64,000 bases of DNA, taken from NCBI RefSeq assembly GCF_963675905.1, contig NZ_OY780936.1:3729946-3793945 (forward strand), written 5' to 3'. The position numbers and the translations under genes are program-made. Shown piece by piece: positions 9,809 to 18,364 of this stretch. Source of the DNA: an uncultured Bacteroides sp. Lineage in GTDB: Bacteria > Bacteroidota > Bacteroidia > Bacteroidales > Bacteroidaceae. Each line of letters opens with the position of its first letter. Position 1 is the stretch's first letter. Under the pieces are notes generated by a model. It ran no database searches. It saw only the letters and a list, made by a program, of their open reading frames with translations, and was not told the origin of the DNA.

Positions 9809-9844
9809 ATGCGGTAATAATCAACAGATTATTACCGCATTTTT
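9809..9844 (+). terminator. Terminator of tRNA-Gln
   Basis: A long perfect stem, ATGCGGTAATAATC against its complement, followed by TTTT. The group II intron remnant begins at the base of this hairpin's T-run. Confidence 0.85.
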
Positions 9845-9845
9845 C

Positions 9846-10065
9846 GTTTGCCCAGCACGAACGTATTCTAACGTGTGTAAGTCCTTACGCGCCCTAATAG
9901 AGGGAAGCCCAGCCAAAGACAAGGGTGTTTATCGTGAGGCATAATCTGAATGAAGTCGGCGACAAACATCTGGCCTACGTACAGAAACTTGATACTAAGG
10001 CTTATGAGTGTGGATGAGTTTGCGAAACAAAACAAAATCCAATACCTATTCGGAATATCTACTCT
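9846..10065 (+). mobile_element. Group II intron remnant (5' domain I RNA only)
   Basis: The plus strand carries hallmark pieces of the 5' ribozyme region of a bacterial group II intron in the right order: a GTTTGCCCAGCACG start (intact introns begin GTGyG), GTAAGTCCTTACGCGCCC, GGGAAGCCCAGCC, CAAGGGTGTTTATCGTGAGG, ATCTGAATGAAGTCGGCGAC, AAACATCTGGCCTACG, AAGGCTTATGAGTGTGGATG and AGTTTGCGAAACAAAACAAA. Homology stops soon after, and no reverse transcriptase frame or domain V follows. It sits directly behind a rho-independent terminator, the target that some group II introns prefer. The identification is from memory of these motifs and the 3' limit is approximate. Confidence 0.65.
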
Positions 10066-10141
10066 TAGGAAGCTTTTTGATAACTTCATCCCGAAGTATA
10101 ACAGAGTTCCGGTTTAGTATTTAGAAAACTATTCGATTCAT

Positions 10142-10235
10142 TTTTGAACTCTTGTACAAAAGATCTCTTTCTTCTGTACAAAAGAATTAATTGTTCTGTA
10201 CAAAAGAATGTATTCTTTTGTACAAGAGTTCAAAA
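10142..10235. repeat. Four-unit palindromic array, 22-base period
   Basis: Four palindromic units built on TGTACA have GTAC centres at 10154, 10176, 10198 and 10220, a spacing of exactly 22 bases each time. The inner units read TTCTGTACAAAAGAA. The first and last units are exact 22-base inverted copies of each other (10142-10163 and 10214-10235), so the whole block can fold into one large hairpin or four small ones. The overlapping 60-residue open frame at 10208-10390 looks accidental. 10236-10453 is otherwise plain AT-rich sequence. Confidence 0.85.
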
Positions 10236-10453
10236 GCTTTATTCCTGAAAAAATAGAAATGTTGTGGGAGGTAAAAAGAAGTCTCGTTATACTTTATGAT
10301 AACTTGAGCTGCAAATTAAAAATGTATTGGGACTATATAATTTGTTTCATATCGAGAATTTTAGCTCAATTAGCAAGCTTAAATTTTTGATTATGAGTAT
10401 GGTACAATAATATAGCTATTAAAAAACTAGAATGTTTAAGCGTGAGATAAAGC

Positions 10454-10575
10454 GCTAGATTGCTAGATCACTGCTAGATCAAATTTGGTTGATCTAGCAC
10501 TTCTATTTTTCTTATTTACAACGCATTAAATGCCAACTGCTAGATTGCTAGATCAAATTTGCAAAAAATAAATTT
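10454..10575. repeat. Dispersed GCTAGATTG repeat, copy A
   Basis: The block GCTAGATTGCTAGATCA occurs at 10454 and again 85 bases later at 10539. Between them is a hairpin, GCTAGATCAA against TTGATCTAGC. Copy B at 38536 has the same parts and the same 85-base spacing, with a diverged centre. No gene overlaps it. Confidence 0.85.
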
Positions 10576-10689
10576 CCGGGGGGGTAATGTGTTTTGGATA
10601 TAAATTATACAGATAGGTCTGCTTATGTCTGGGAAATGAATGTTTAGCATTTTTCTTCAAAAAAAATGGTAGAGTGGTGTTGTTTAAGC

Positions 10690-10720
10690 AAAAAAAAGAG
10701 CCTTCGTTAAAAGGCTCTTT
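10690..10720 (-). terminator. Terminator of the DUF349 gene
   Basis: On the minus strand AAAGAGCCTT pairs with AAGGCTCTTT and is followed by a run of eight Ts. It lies 26 bases past the stop codon at 10746. Confidence 0.85.
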
Positions 10721-10745
10721 CATTAGTTATTTTAAGATTATTAAT

Positions 10746-12599
10746 CTATTTAGTAGATTGATCAATAACTTTAATCTTTTCCAATGTAAGTTCTAGATCG
10801 GACTTTAATTTCTCAACTTTTCTATTCAATTCTGTAACCAAACTATTACCTTTCTTTGAAGATGAAGTAAGGAATCCAAGATTGTTTTCGTAAGTCTTTA
10901 TTTCGTTCTTCATTGATTCATAAGCACGAACCAGTTTTTCACGTTCACGATAAAGTGTTTGAACACCGCCTTTCTCACCTTGTCCCGCTACGTTACTGAT
11001 ATTTGTTTTAAAGTTATTCAGTTTTCTGTTTGCAGCATTTATATTTAAACGATCGAATTGCTTATCAACTAAATCATGGAATTGCTTATAAAGTTTATCT
11101 TTTTCTTTAAAAGGCACATGACCAATTGCGTTCCATTCCTTTATAGTCTCACGAACCAGATTGCTTGCTTCGCTAGCTTCAACACTTTCGTCAAGTGTTA
11201 CTAATTTCTCAATAAGTGCTTTCTTTTTCTGCAAGTTTTCAACCTCAATAGAATGTAGAGAAGAAGTTGCTTTATTTTTCTGTTCAAAGAAATAATCGCA
11301 AGCCTCAATGAAACGTTTCCAGATAGGATCTGAATATTTTTTAGATACAGGGCCAATCGTTTTCCATTCTTTCTGAAGCTTAGTGAGAATATCTGAAGTT
11401 TCTTTCCAGTCAGTATTATCTTTAAGAGCTTCAACTTTTTCACATAGCGCTTTCTTCTTTTCAAGATTTTCGTTCATTTCTTCTTTAATCTTCTTGAAGA
11501 ATTCACCTTTCTTTTTAAAGAAGTCATCACAAGCTGCACGGAATCTTTCGAAGATCTTAACGTTCATCTTCTGCGGAGCAAAACCTATAGTTTTCCATTT
11601 GTTTTGCAGCGCGATGATTTCCTGAGTCTTCTTTTCCCATGCATTGAAAGAGTTTAATTCATTATATTCTGTAGCTTCAACAATCTCGCAAATAACAGTT
11701 TTTTCATCCAGGTTTCGTTGTTCTACTTCCTTTAAAGCTTCGAAATGTTGTTGATGGCGACGATTTACTTCAGTAGAAGCATTTTTGAATCGTGCCCATA
11801 TTTCGTCGCGAAGTTCCTTAGCAACAGGACCTGTATCGCGAAATTCCTGATGTAGCTTTTGTAATTGGTGAAATGCAGAAACAACATCCGCTTCATTGGC
11901 TAGTCTTTCTGCAGCTTCACAAAGTTTTGTTTTTATTTCAAGATTCTTTTTGAAATCGTAATCTCTGAATTCATTGTTAATCTTGATTATATCGTAGAAT
12001 TTCTCAACGTAAACCTGATAATTCTTCCAAAGTTCGTTAACTTTAGCTTGAGGTACTAATTTAATTTCGTTCCACTCTTGCTGAAGTTTCTTAAAATCAT
12101 TGTATGCTTTATTGACATCTTCAGGATAATTGACTAGCTCTTTAAGCTTCTCAATAATATCTAATTTAATCTGTAGATTATCTTCTTTTTGTTTTTCCAG
12201 TTCAGCATTAAATGTGCTTCTCTTTTCTTTAATAGCAGCCATTATTGATTTAAATTCAGCTTCGTAGGTGTCTGCTGCAGGAACAAATGATTCTTCTGTG
12301 CCGCCTTCTTCTATAAATTTCTTTTTTGCTGAATCTTGTTCAATCTTGTGGAGTTTGTAGAAAGTCTGTTTAAGGGAGTCTAACTCTTGCTTGTGAGTGC
12401 TTTCTGCATTTGCAGCAAGTTCCTTTAGTCTTTCAATTATTTCCTGTTTTGACTGCAAGTTTGCAGCCGCCGACATGTTTACTTCTGTAGTTTCCTCTGG
12501 AGTTTCTTCGGTAACAACCTCAGAAACCTCGGGAACATTCTTTTCTTCTTCTAATTTTCCTTCTTCTAAAGGTAGATTAGTGTCCTGGGTGTCCATCAT
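10746..12599 (-). CDS. DUF349 domain-containing coiled-coil protein
   Basis: 617 residues, highly charged and mainly alpha-helical. After an acidic Glu/Thr-rich N-terminus (residues 1-45) there are at least five repeats of about 70-75 residues with the DUF349 pattern. Examples are LQQEWNEIKLVPQAKVNELWKNY, LQNKWKTIGFAPQKMNVKIFERF, LQKEWKTIGPVSKKYSDPIWKRF and IKEWNAIGHVPFKEKDKLYKQF (each with the WxxIG core). The C-terminal 80 residues form a coiled coil. No signal peptide is seen, so it should be cytoplasmic. The function is unknown. It is a single-gene unit with its own terminator. Confidence 0.88.
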   Translation of the reverse strand: MMDTQDTNLPLEEGKLEEEKNVPEVSEVVTEETPEETTEVNMSAAANLQSKQEIIERLKELAANAESTHKQELDSLKQTFYKLHKIEQDSAKKKFIEEGGTEESFVPAADTYEAEFKSIMAAIKEKRSTFNAELEKQKEDNLQIKLDIIEKLKELVNYPEDVNKAYNDFKKLQQEWNEIKLVPQAKVNELWKNYQVYVEKFYDIIKINNEFRDYDFKKNLEIKTKLCEAAERLANEADVVSAFHQLQKLHQEFRDTGPVAKELRDEIWARFKNASTEVNRRHQQHFEALKEVEQRNLDEKTVICEIVEATEYNELNSFNAWEKKTQEIIALQNKWKTIGFAPQKMNVKIFERFRAACDDFFKKKGEFFKKIKEEMNENLEKKKALCEKVEALKDNTDWKETSDILTKLQKEWKTIGPVSKKYSDPIWKRFIEACDYFFEQKNKATSSLHSIEVENLQKKKALIEKLVTLDESVEASEASNLVRETIKEWNAIGHVPFKEKDKLYKQFHDLVDKQFDRLNINAANRKLNNFKTNISNVAGQGEKGGVQTLYREREKLVRAYESMKNEIKTYENNLGFLTSSSKKGNSLVTELNRKVEKLKSDLELTLEKIKVIDQSTK

Positions 12600-12739
12600 T
12601 TGTTCAATCGTTTTTAGGTATAGGATTTAGTCCCTTTATTACATTAATTCACAAATTAATAAAATAATTTCTTCATTTTCTAATGTTTGGGCATATTTTT
12701 TATTCCAAAACCTTACATTCGTAGATTATCAGATTAATT

Positions 12740-14080
12740 TTATGATAATAGAACGGTTATGCTCATGTAAAGTAACATGCCGATAATATCGTTTGTGATA
12801 GATATAAAAGGACCGGTGGCGATAGCCGGATCTATCTTTAATTTCTCTAGTGTCATTGGGACTAATGTACCAAAAATTGATGCAAACATAACTACTGCAA
12901 ACAAGCTGATTGACACTGAATAAGTAACAGTTGCAGTTCCACCGTAACGGATGAAGTTATAGATATACACTAATAGTGAAATGATTGTGGCGTTAATTAA
13001 TGCTACGACAGATTCTTTAGCTACTTGCTTAAAGGTCTTTTCAACATCCAGTGAATTGTTTGCAATGCCTTGTACTACAATAGCAGATGATTGCGTTCCT
13101 ACATTTCCTCCAGTTCCACCAATTAATGGAATATAGAGTGCCATTTCGGGATGTGCAGCAAAGGTTTCTCCAAAATTTCCTAATATCATTGAATTTCCAA
13201 TACCACCTATCATGCCGATAAGTAGCCAGGGAAGTCGGGCAGTTGTTTGTCGGGCAACATTATCATCTGTTTCTACATCCTGAGAAAGACCGGATGCTAA
13301 TTGATAGTCTCTTTCGGCTTGTTCACGTACTTCGTCCATTACGTCATCAACCGTGATTCGTCCAACTAAACGTCCAATACTATCAACCACAGGAACAGCT
13401 ACCAGGTCATATTTCTCAATGGTTTGAACAACTTCTTCAATAGGCGTATTCACATGAACAGAAATAGGATCTTTCTTCATCACGTGTTTCACTTTTGAAA
13501 CCGATGGGCTGGTAATCATCTTTTTAAGAGGGAATACTCCGCGTAGTCGTTCCTCATCGTCTACTACATATACGTAATATATCTCATCCATCTCTTCTGC
13601 TTGCAGACGCATTTCCTTCAGACATTCGGGCATACTCCAGTTCTCATTTACGATAACCATTTCAGTACCCATTAACCCACCGGCAGTATCTTCATCATAT
13701 TTTAGAAGATCAACAATGTCACCGGCTTGCTCAATATCTTCAATGTGAGAGATGATCTCTTCCTGTTTATCCTCATCCATTTCACGGATCAAGTCTACCG
13801 CATCATCCGTATCCATGTAGTCAACGAAACGTTTGGCGATAGTTTCGGATGGAAGTATTTCCAGGAATTCTTTCCGCACGTCTTCGTCCATTTCAACAAG
13901 GACATCGGCGGCGGTTTCATTATCTAGCAAAAGATAGATAAAACGTGCATCTTCAGGACTAAGTTCATTGCATAGTTCTGCTATATCGGCTGGGTGAAGA
14001 TCGGAGAGAAGCTCCTTAACCTTATCCGAGTCTTTTAGCTCTATGAGCTCTTTTACATTTTCAATATTTTTTTCATTCAT
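12740..14080 (-). CDS. mgtE: Magnesium transporter MgtE
   Basis: 446 residues in the usual MgtE order: an N-terminal superhelical domain with DLHPADIAELCNELSPEDA near residue 27, two CBS domains at about 130-255 (YDEDTAGGLMGTEMV at their start), and a five-helix membrane domain from about residue 283 with IPLIGGTGGNVGTQSSAIVV. It is a Mg2+-gated channel in the cytoplasmic membrane; the N and CBS domains close it when internal magnesium is high. It follows rsmA by 24 bases on the same strand. Confidence 0.95.
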   Translation of the reverse strand: MNEKNIENVKELIELKDSDKVKELLSDLHPADIAELCNELSPEDARFIYLLLDNETAADVLVEMDEDVRKEFLEILPSETIAKRFVDYMDTDDAVDLIREMDEDKQEEIISHIEDIEQAGDIVDLLKYDEDTAGGLMGTEMVIVNENWSMPECLKEMRLQAEEMDEIYYVYVVDDEERLRGVFPLKKMITSPSVSKVKHVMKKDPISVHVNTPIEEVVQTIEKYDLVAVPVVDSIGRLVGRITVDDVMDEVREQAERDYQLASGLSQDVETDDNVARQTTARLPWLLIGMIGGIGNSMILGNFGETFAAHPEMALYIPLIGGTGGNVGTQSSAIVVQGIANNSLDVEKTFKQVAKESVVALINATIISLLVYIYNFIRYGGTATVTYSVSISLFAVVMFASIFGTLVPMTLEKLKIDPAIATGPFISITNDIIGMLLYMSITVLLS

Positions 14081-14104
14081 GACTAGTCCAGACCAAAATG
14101 GTTT

Positions 14105-14911
14105 TTATTCAGTTCCTTTGCTCTTTTGTTCGGCCAAAGCCTTTTCTACATTGTTTGTTAAACTGATAAATTCAGCTACAGAAAGTTGTTCGGGACGTTT
14201 ATTAAAGAGAATATCTTCGCAAAGAGGACAATCTTTTCCTAAAATTGGTTTTATTGAGTTTCTTAAAGTTTTTCTGCGCTGGTTGAATGTTGTTTTTACT
14301 ACCTGCTTGAAAAGTTTCTCGTCACAACCAAGTTCCATTGTTTCATTACGAGTCATGCGAATAACAGCACTTTTTACTTTAGGAGGAGGATTGAATACAG
14401 TTTCGCTTACAGTGAAGAGATACTCAACATGATACCAAGCTTGAATAAGCACACTCAGAATACCATAGGTTTTACTCCCTGGACCGGCAGCAATTCGTTC
14501 GGCAACCTCTTTTTGAATCATACCTGTACAACAAGGAATAAGGTTCTTGTTGTCGAGCATCTTAAAGAATATCTGACTTGATATGTTATATGGATAGTTA
14601 CCGGTCAATACAAATTGTTTTCCCTCGAATACTCTTTCAAGATTCATCTTCAGAAAATCATCTTCAATAATATGGTCTTCTAGCGAAGGATAAGCCTCAC
14701 GAAGGTATGCTACAGATTCGAAGTCAACTTCTACAACTTTAACAAGTCGTTGCTTATTAACTAAAAATTGAGTGAGCACTCCCATACCCGGTCCCACTTC
14801 TAATACCGGAAGTTCAGGTACGGCATCTACCGTATCTGCAATATCTTGAGCTATCTTTAAATCTTTCAGGAAATGTTGCCCGAGGAATTTCTTTGGTTTT
14901 ACTGCTCTCAT
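14105..14911 (-). CDS. rsmA: 16S rRNA (adenine(1518)-N(6)/adenine(1519)-N(6))-dimethyltransferase
   Basis: 268 residues. The N-terminus RAVKPKKFLGQHFLKDLKIA, the SAM-binding motif LEVGPGMGVLTQFL near residue 36, and the catalytic motif GNYPYNISSQIFFKML identify the KsgA/RsmA family. The C-terminal part holds FNPPPKVKSAVIRM. It dimethylates two adjacent adenines at the 3' end of 16S rRNA during 30S maturation. Divergent from the flippase-like gene, with mgtE downstream on the same strand. Confidence 0.95.
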   Translation of the reverse strand: MRAVKPKKFLGQHFLKDLKIAQDIADTVDAVPELPVLEVGPGMGVLTQFLVNKQRLVKVVEVDFESVAYLREAYPSLEDHIIEDDFLKMNLERVFEGKQFVLTGNYPYNISSQIFFKMLDNKNLIPCCTGMIQKEVAERIAAGPGSKTYGILSVLIQAWYHVEYLFTVSETVFNPPPKVKSAVIRMTRNETMELGCDEKLFKQVVKTTFNQRRKTLRNSIKPILGKDCPLCEDILFNKRPEQLSVAEFISLTNNVEKALAEQKSKGTE

Positions 14912-14959
14912 TCTGTTAATTTTATTGTTTATTCGTTCGCTCTTTTAGATATAACCTAT

Positions 14960-14967
14960 TATCTTTG
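14960..14967 (+). promoter_or_regulatory. -7 promoter box for the flippase-like gene
   Basis: TATCTTTG matches TAnnTTTG exactly. It overlaps the TTG at 14965 that would be the farthest upstream start of the next gene, so that start can be excluded if the promoter is real. Confidence 0.6.
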
Positions 14968-15009
14968 CAGCTTGCAAAGGTATTAATAATAATCCATTTA
15001 TTTATAATT

Positions 15010-16005
15010 TTGGGAACACCTGCGTTTAAAAATATAGTAAAAAAGACAATTCAAATCGCTTTGCCTATAGTCTTAGGCGGTTTTATCTTAGTCTGGGTCT
15101 ATCGGGATTTTGATTTCTCGAAAGTTGGCCATGTTCTTTTGCATGAGATGAACTATTGGTGGATGTTAATTTCACTGATATTTGGTGTGTTTAGTCACGT
15201 GTTTCGTGGATTGAGATGGAAACAAACATTGGAGCCGCTCGATGCATATCCGAAATCGAGTAATTGTGTAAATGCAATTTTTATATCGTATGCAGCCAAT
15301 CTGGTTTTACCACGTGTAGGAGAAGTATCCAGATGCACTATCCTTACCAAGTATGATGGCATTTCTTTTTCTAAGTCGTTGGGTACGGTTGTTACAGAAC
15401 GATTAATAGACACAATAATGGTTGTGACAATAACGGGGCTGACTTTGGTTTCTCAGCTTGGCATTTTTAAAAGCTTTTTTGCCAAGACTGGTACAGATTT
15501 TACTTCCATTGAACTATTTCTGACTTCCCCCAAATTTTATATAATACTATTATGTGTGGTTGGAGTAATTATTCTGCTTTATCATTTAATGAAGGTTCTT
15601 TCATTCTTTGAAAAGGTGAGAGGTATTGTTTTAAATGTGTGGGAAGGAATCTTGACCTTAAAGCATATAAAAAATGCACCTCTTTTTGTCTTATATACCT
15701 TCCTTATCTGGTTCAGCTATTTTATGGAATTCTACCTTACATTCTATTGTTTCGATTTCTCTTCGAACTTAGGTATTATGGCCGGATTGGTATTGTTTGC
15801 TGTGGGAAGTGTTGCCGTGGTTGTTCCTACGCCTAATGGTGCAGGTCCATGGCACTTTGCTATAATTTCGATGATGGTTCTTTATGGAGTTGATGCTACT
15901 GATGCAGGAATATTTGCACTAATTAAACACGGAATACAAACTTTATTACTAGTTTTGTTAGGAATATATGGATTAGCGGCTTTGCCGTTCACAAATAAAA
16001 AATAA
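15010..16005 (+). CDS. Lysylphosphatidylglycerol synthase-like / flippase-like membrane protein
   Basis: About 331 residues with roughly eight membrane segments. The LPG synthase N-terminal-like (flippase) family is indicated by FRGLRWKQTLEPL near residue 65, YAANLVLPRVGEVSRCTILT near 97 and the C-terminal VPTPNGAGPWHFAI. The substrate is unknown; the family is linked to lipid or lipid-linked sugar translocation. The frame is open from a TTG at 14965, but that lies in the -7 box. The TTG at 15010 is my choice and remains uncertain because there is no early ATG. pepD follows after 7 bases. Confidence 0.8.
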   Translation: MGTPAFKNIVKKTIQIALPIVLGGFILVWVYRDFDFSKVGHVLLHEMNYWWMLISLIFGVFSHVFRGLRWKQTLEPLDAYPKSSNCVNAIFISYAANLVLPRVGEVSRCTILTKYDGISFSKSLGTVVTERLIDTIMVVTITGLTLVSQLGIFKSFFAKTGTDFTSIELFLTSPKFYIILLCVVGVIILLYHLMKVLSFFEKVRGIVLNVWEGILTLKHIKNAPLFVLYTFLIWFSYFMEFYLTFYCFDFSSNLGIMAGLVLFAVGSVAVVVPTPNGAGPWHFAIISMMVLYGVDATDAGIFALIKHGIQTLLLVLLGIYGLAALPFTNKK

Positions 16006-16012
16006 AAAGCAT

Positions 16013-17473
16013 ATGAAAACAATTCAATCGTTGGCTCCTGAAGCTGTATGGAAGAATTTCTACTCATTAACCAGAATACCTCGTCCTTCTGGCTTTATGA
16101 AGCCTATTACAGAGTTTTTGTTGAACTTCGGAAAGAGTTTAAATCTGGAATCATTTACCGATGAGGTTGGGAATGTCATTATAAGAAAGCCGGCAACCCC
16201 GGGTATGGAAAATCGTAAAGGTGTTATTCTTCAGGCACACATGGATATGGTTCCTCAGAAGAATAATGATACAGTACACGATTTTGAGAAAGATCCTATT
16301 GAAACTTATATAGATGGAGATTGGGTAAAAGCAAAAGGAACAACACTAGGTGCTGACAATGGAATGGGTGTTGCTGCTATTATGGCTGTACTAGAGGATA
16401 ATACTTTGAAACATGGTCCACTGGAAGCATTGATTACTGTAGATGAAGAAACTGGAATGTTTGGAGCCTTTGGCTTGAAAAAGGAATCAATTAATGGTGA
16501 AATTCTTTTGAATCTTGATTCAGAAGAAGAAGGTGAACTTTACATTGGTTGTGCTGGTGGTGAAGATGTAACTGCTACTTTCCAATATAAAGAGGTAGAA
16601 CCAGAAGATGGAGATATTGCTATCAAAATAAATTTAAAAGGTTTACGTGGTGGTCACTCTGGCTTGGAAATAAATAAAGGACGTGCTAATGCCAACAAAT
16701 TAATGGTTCGTTTTCTTCGTGAAGCTATTGCTTCTTATGAAGCCAGACTTGCTACTTGGGAAGGTGGAAACATGCGTAATGCAATTCCACGTGAAGCTCA
16801 TGTTGTTGTTACAATCCCTGCAGAGAACGAAGAAGAACTGATTGACCTTGTACAGTACTGCGAGAATCTGTATAACGAAGAATATGCAGGACTCGAAGAA
16901 AATATCAGCTTCAAGGCCGAAAAGACAGACCTGCCCAAAGGACTTGTTCCTGAAGAAATTCAAGATGATATTATCAATTCCATTTTTGCTTGTCAGAATG
17001 GTGTAATGAGAAATATCCCTTCTATTCCGGATACAGTAGAAACATCTTCAAATCTTGCAATTGTAAAGGTTTCAGATGGAGTGGGAGAGGTCAAGATTCT
17101 TGCCAGAAGTGCTTCCGACTCAATGAAGGAATATCTTACAACTAGCATTGAATGTTGTTTCAATATGGCAGGAGCAAAGGTAGAGATGTCTGGAGCCTAT
17201 TCAGGATGGGATCCAGATGTGAATTCTCCGATTCTTCATGCAATGAAAGCTTCATATAAATCACAGTTTGGTGAAGAACCAAAAGTGAAAGTTATTCATG
17301 CCGGTTTGGAATGTGGTATTATTGGTGCAAATATCCCAGGATTGGATATGATATCTTTTGGACCAACACTGCAATCTCCTCACTCACCCGACGAACGTGT
17401 ATATATCCCTTCTGTTAAGAAATTCTATGAATTCCTTATTGCAACTCTGGAACAAACACCTGTGAAAGAATAA
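16013..17473 (+). CDS. pepD: Aminoacyl-histidine dipeptidase (M20 family)
   Basis: 486 residues, the normal size for PepD-type Xaa-His dipeptidases. Metal ligands are visible in the motifs GVILQAHMDMVPQ (His), GTTLGADNGMGVAAIMA (Asp) and TVDEETGMFGAFGL (catalytic and ligand Glu pair). A lid/dimer domain follows (LKGLRGGHSGLEINKGRANA), with HAGLECGIIGAN and the terminal FGPTLQSPHSPDERV. It is cytoplasmic and hydrolyses dipeptides with wide specificity. It is co-directional with the flippase-like gene and is followed by a strong terminator. Confidence 0.95.
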   Translation: MKTIQSLAPEAVWKNFYSLTRIPRPSGFMKPITEFLLNFGKSLNLESFTDEVGNVIIRKPATPGMENRKGVILQAHMDMVPQKNNDTVHDFEKDPIETYIDGDWVKAKGTTLGADNGMGVAAIMAVLEDNTLKHGPLEALITVDEETGMFGAFGLKKESINGEILLNLDSEEEGELYIGCAGGEDVTATFQYKEVEPEDGDIAIKINLKGLRGGHSGLEINKGRANANKLMVRFLREAIASYEARLATWEGGNMRNAIPREAHVVVTIPAENEEELIDLVQYCENLYNEEYAGLEENISFKAEKTDLPKGLVPEEIQDDIINSIFACQNGVMRNIPSIPDTVETSSNLAIVKVSDGVGEVKILARSASDSMKEYLTTSIECCFNMAGAKVEMSGAYSGWDPDVNSPILHAMKASYKSQFGEEPKVKVIHAGLECGIIGANIPGLDMISFGPTLQSPHSPDERVYIPSVKKFYEFLIATLEQTPVKE

Positions 17474-17498
17474 GATATTATTTAAATAGTAAATATAT

Positions 17499-17533
17499 AG
17501 TGCGGTATAGAGAAAATCTGTACCGCACTTTTT
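17499..17533 (+). terminator. Terminator of pepD
   Basis: AGTGCGGTA pairs with TACCGCACT and is followed by TTTTT. It lies 26 bases past the pepD stop. Confidence 0.85.
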
Positions 17534-17612
17534 AGTATACTTCTCAACCAATGGCTTTACTTAAAATACTAGGCTATCTATATATTTTTAATTGAAAAAT
17601 ATCTGTTTTAAT

Positions 17613-18338
17613 TTATTCCATCTTTCTAAGTCGAACATCAATAGAAGTACCCTTCAGTTCTTCCTTTATCTTTTTTACATCTGTATTACCAAAATGATAT
17701 GGATAAAGAACTTTCGGCAAAAACATTTTGGCAGCATTTACTGCTTCAGCAATAGTCATTGTATAAGGTTGGTTTACGGGAAGGAATGCTATATTAATAT
17801 TCTTCAATTCCTTCATTTCGGGAATATCTTCCGTATCACCAGCAATATAGATGCGTAATCCATCAATAGTAAGTACATAACCATTATCCCGATTGCGGGG
17901 ATGAAACATCTCTCTGCCCGGAGTTGTGTTATATGCTGGAACTGCTTCAATTTTTATATTGCCAAGGATATCTTTTTTATCACCATTATTCATGATTGTT
18001 CCTTTTCCCAGTTTCTTCTGACTTGAGGCATTTAGAATTACAGTTGTTTCCTTTTTACTCAACATGTCAATAGCTTTAGCATCAAGATGATCTCCATGTT
18101 CATGAGTAATCAAGATAACATCGGCCTTAGGAAACTTTGAATAATCGGCATATTCAGATACCGGGTCTACCTGAATGGTATGCTTGTTATAAGTGAGCAT
18201 AAGGCTGCCATGCTTAATAAAAGTGATAACAACCTCTTTTTTACTTTTAGTCTTAAAAGTATCAGTATCAAACGAACCTGCTAATGCAAACTCAGCAGAT
18301 AGTATTCCAAGCACAAGCATTAAATATTTAAGTTTCAT
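17613..18338 (-). CDS. Periplasmic metallo-beta-lactamase-fold hydrolase
   Basis: About 241 residues from the ATG at 18338, which begins a clear signal peptide (MKLKYLMLVLGILSAEFALA). The metal motif ITHEHGDHLDAKA is near residue 88, and later ligands include IAGDTEDIPEMKEL and PYHFGNTD. This resembles the UPF0173-like branch of the superfamily; the substrate is unknown. A longer form from 18368 would overlap the stop of the upstream dehydrogenase in an ATGA arrangement, so translational coupling is possible. Probably co-transcribed with that gene. Confidence 0.85.
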   Translation of the reverse strand: MKLKYLMLVLGILSAEFALAGSFDTDTFKTKSKKEVVITFIKHGSLMLTYNKHTIQVDPVSEYADYSKFPKADVILITHEHGDHLDAKAIDMLSKKETTVILNASSQKKLGKGTIMNNGDKKDILGNIKIEAVPAYNTTPGREMFHPRNRDNGYVLTIDGLRIYIAGDTEDIPEMKELKNINIAFLPVNQPYTMTIAEAVNAAKMFLPKVLYPYHFGNTDVKKIKEELKGTSIDVRLRKME

Positions 18339-18364
18339 ACTATAAAGTTTTAATTGGAAAATTA

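Noticed and set aside
9868..10089. Minus-strand open frame of 73 codons
   Set aside because: It lies within the group II intron remnant, whose conserved RNA motifs are on the plus strand; the protein resembles nothing.
10142..10235. CRISPR-like regular array
   Set aside because: The regular spacing is striking, but units are only about 15 bases, spacers are about 7 bases and there are no cas genes.
10208..10390. Open frame of 60 codons after the first palindromic array
   Set aside because: It starts inside the array and has no family, ribosome site or promoter; likely chance.
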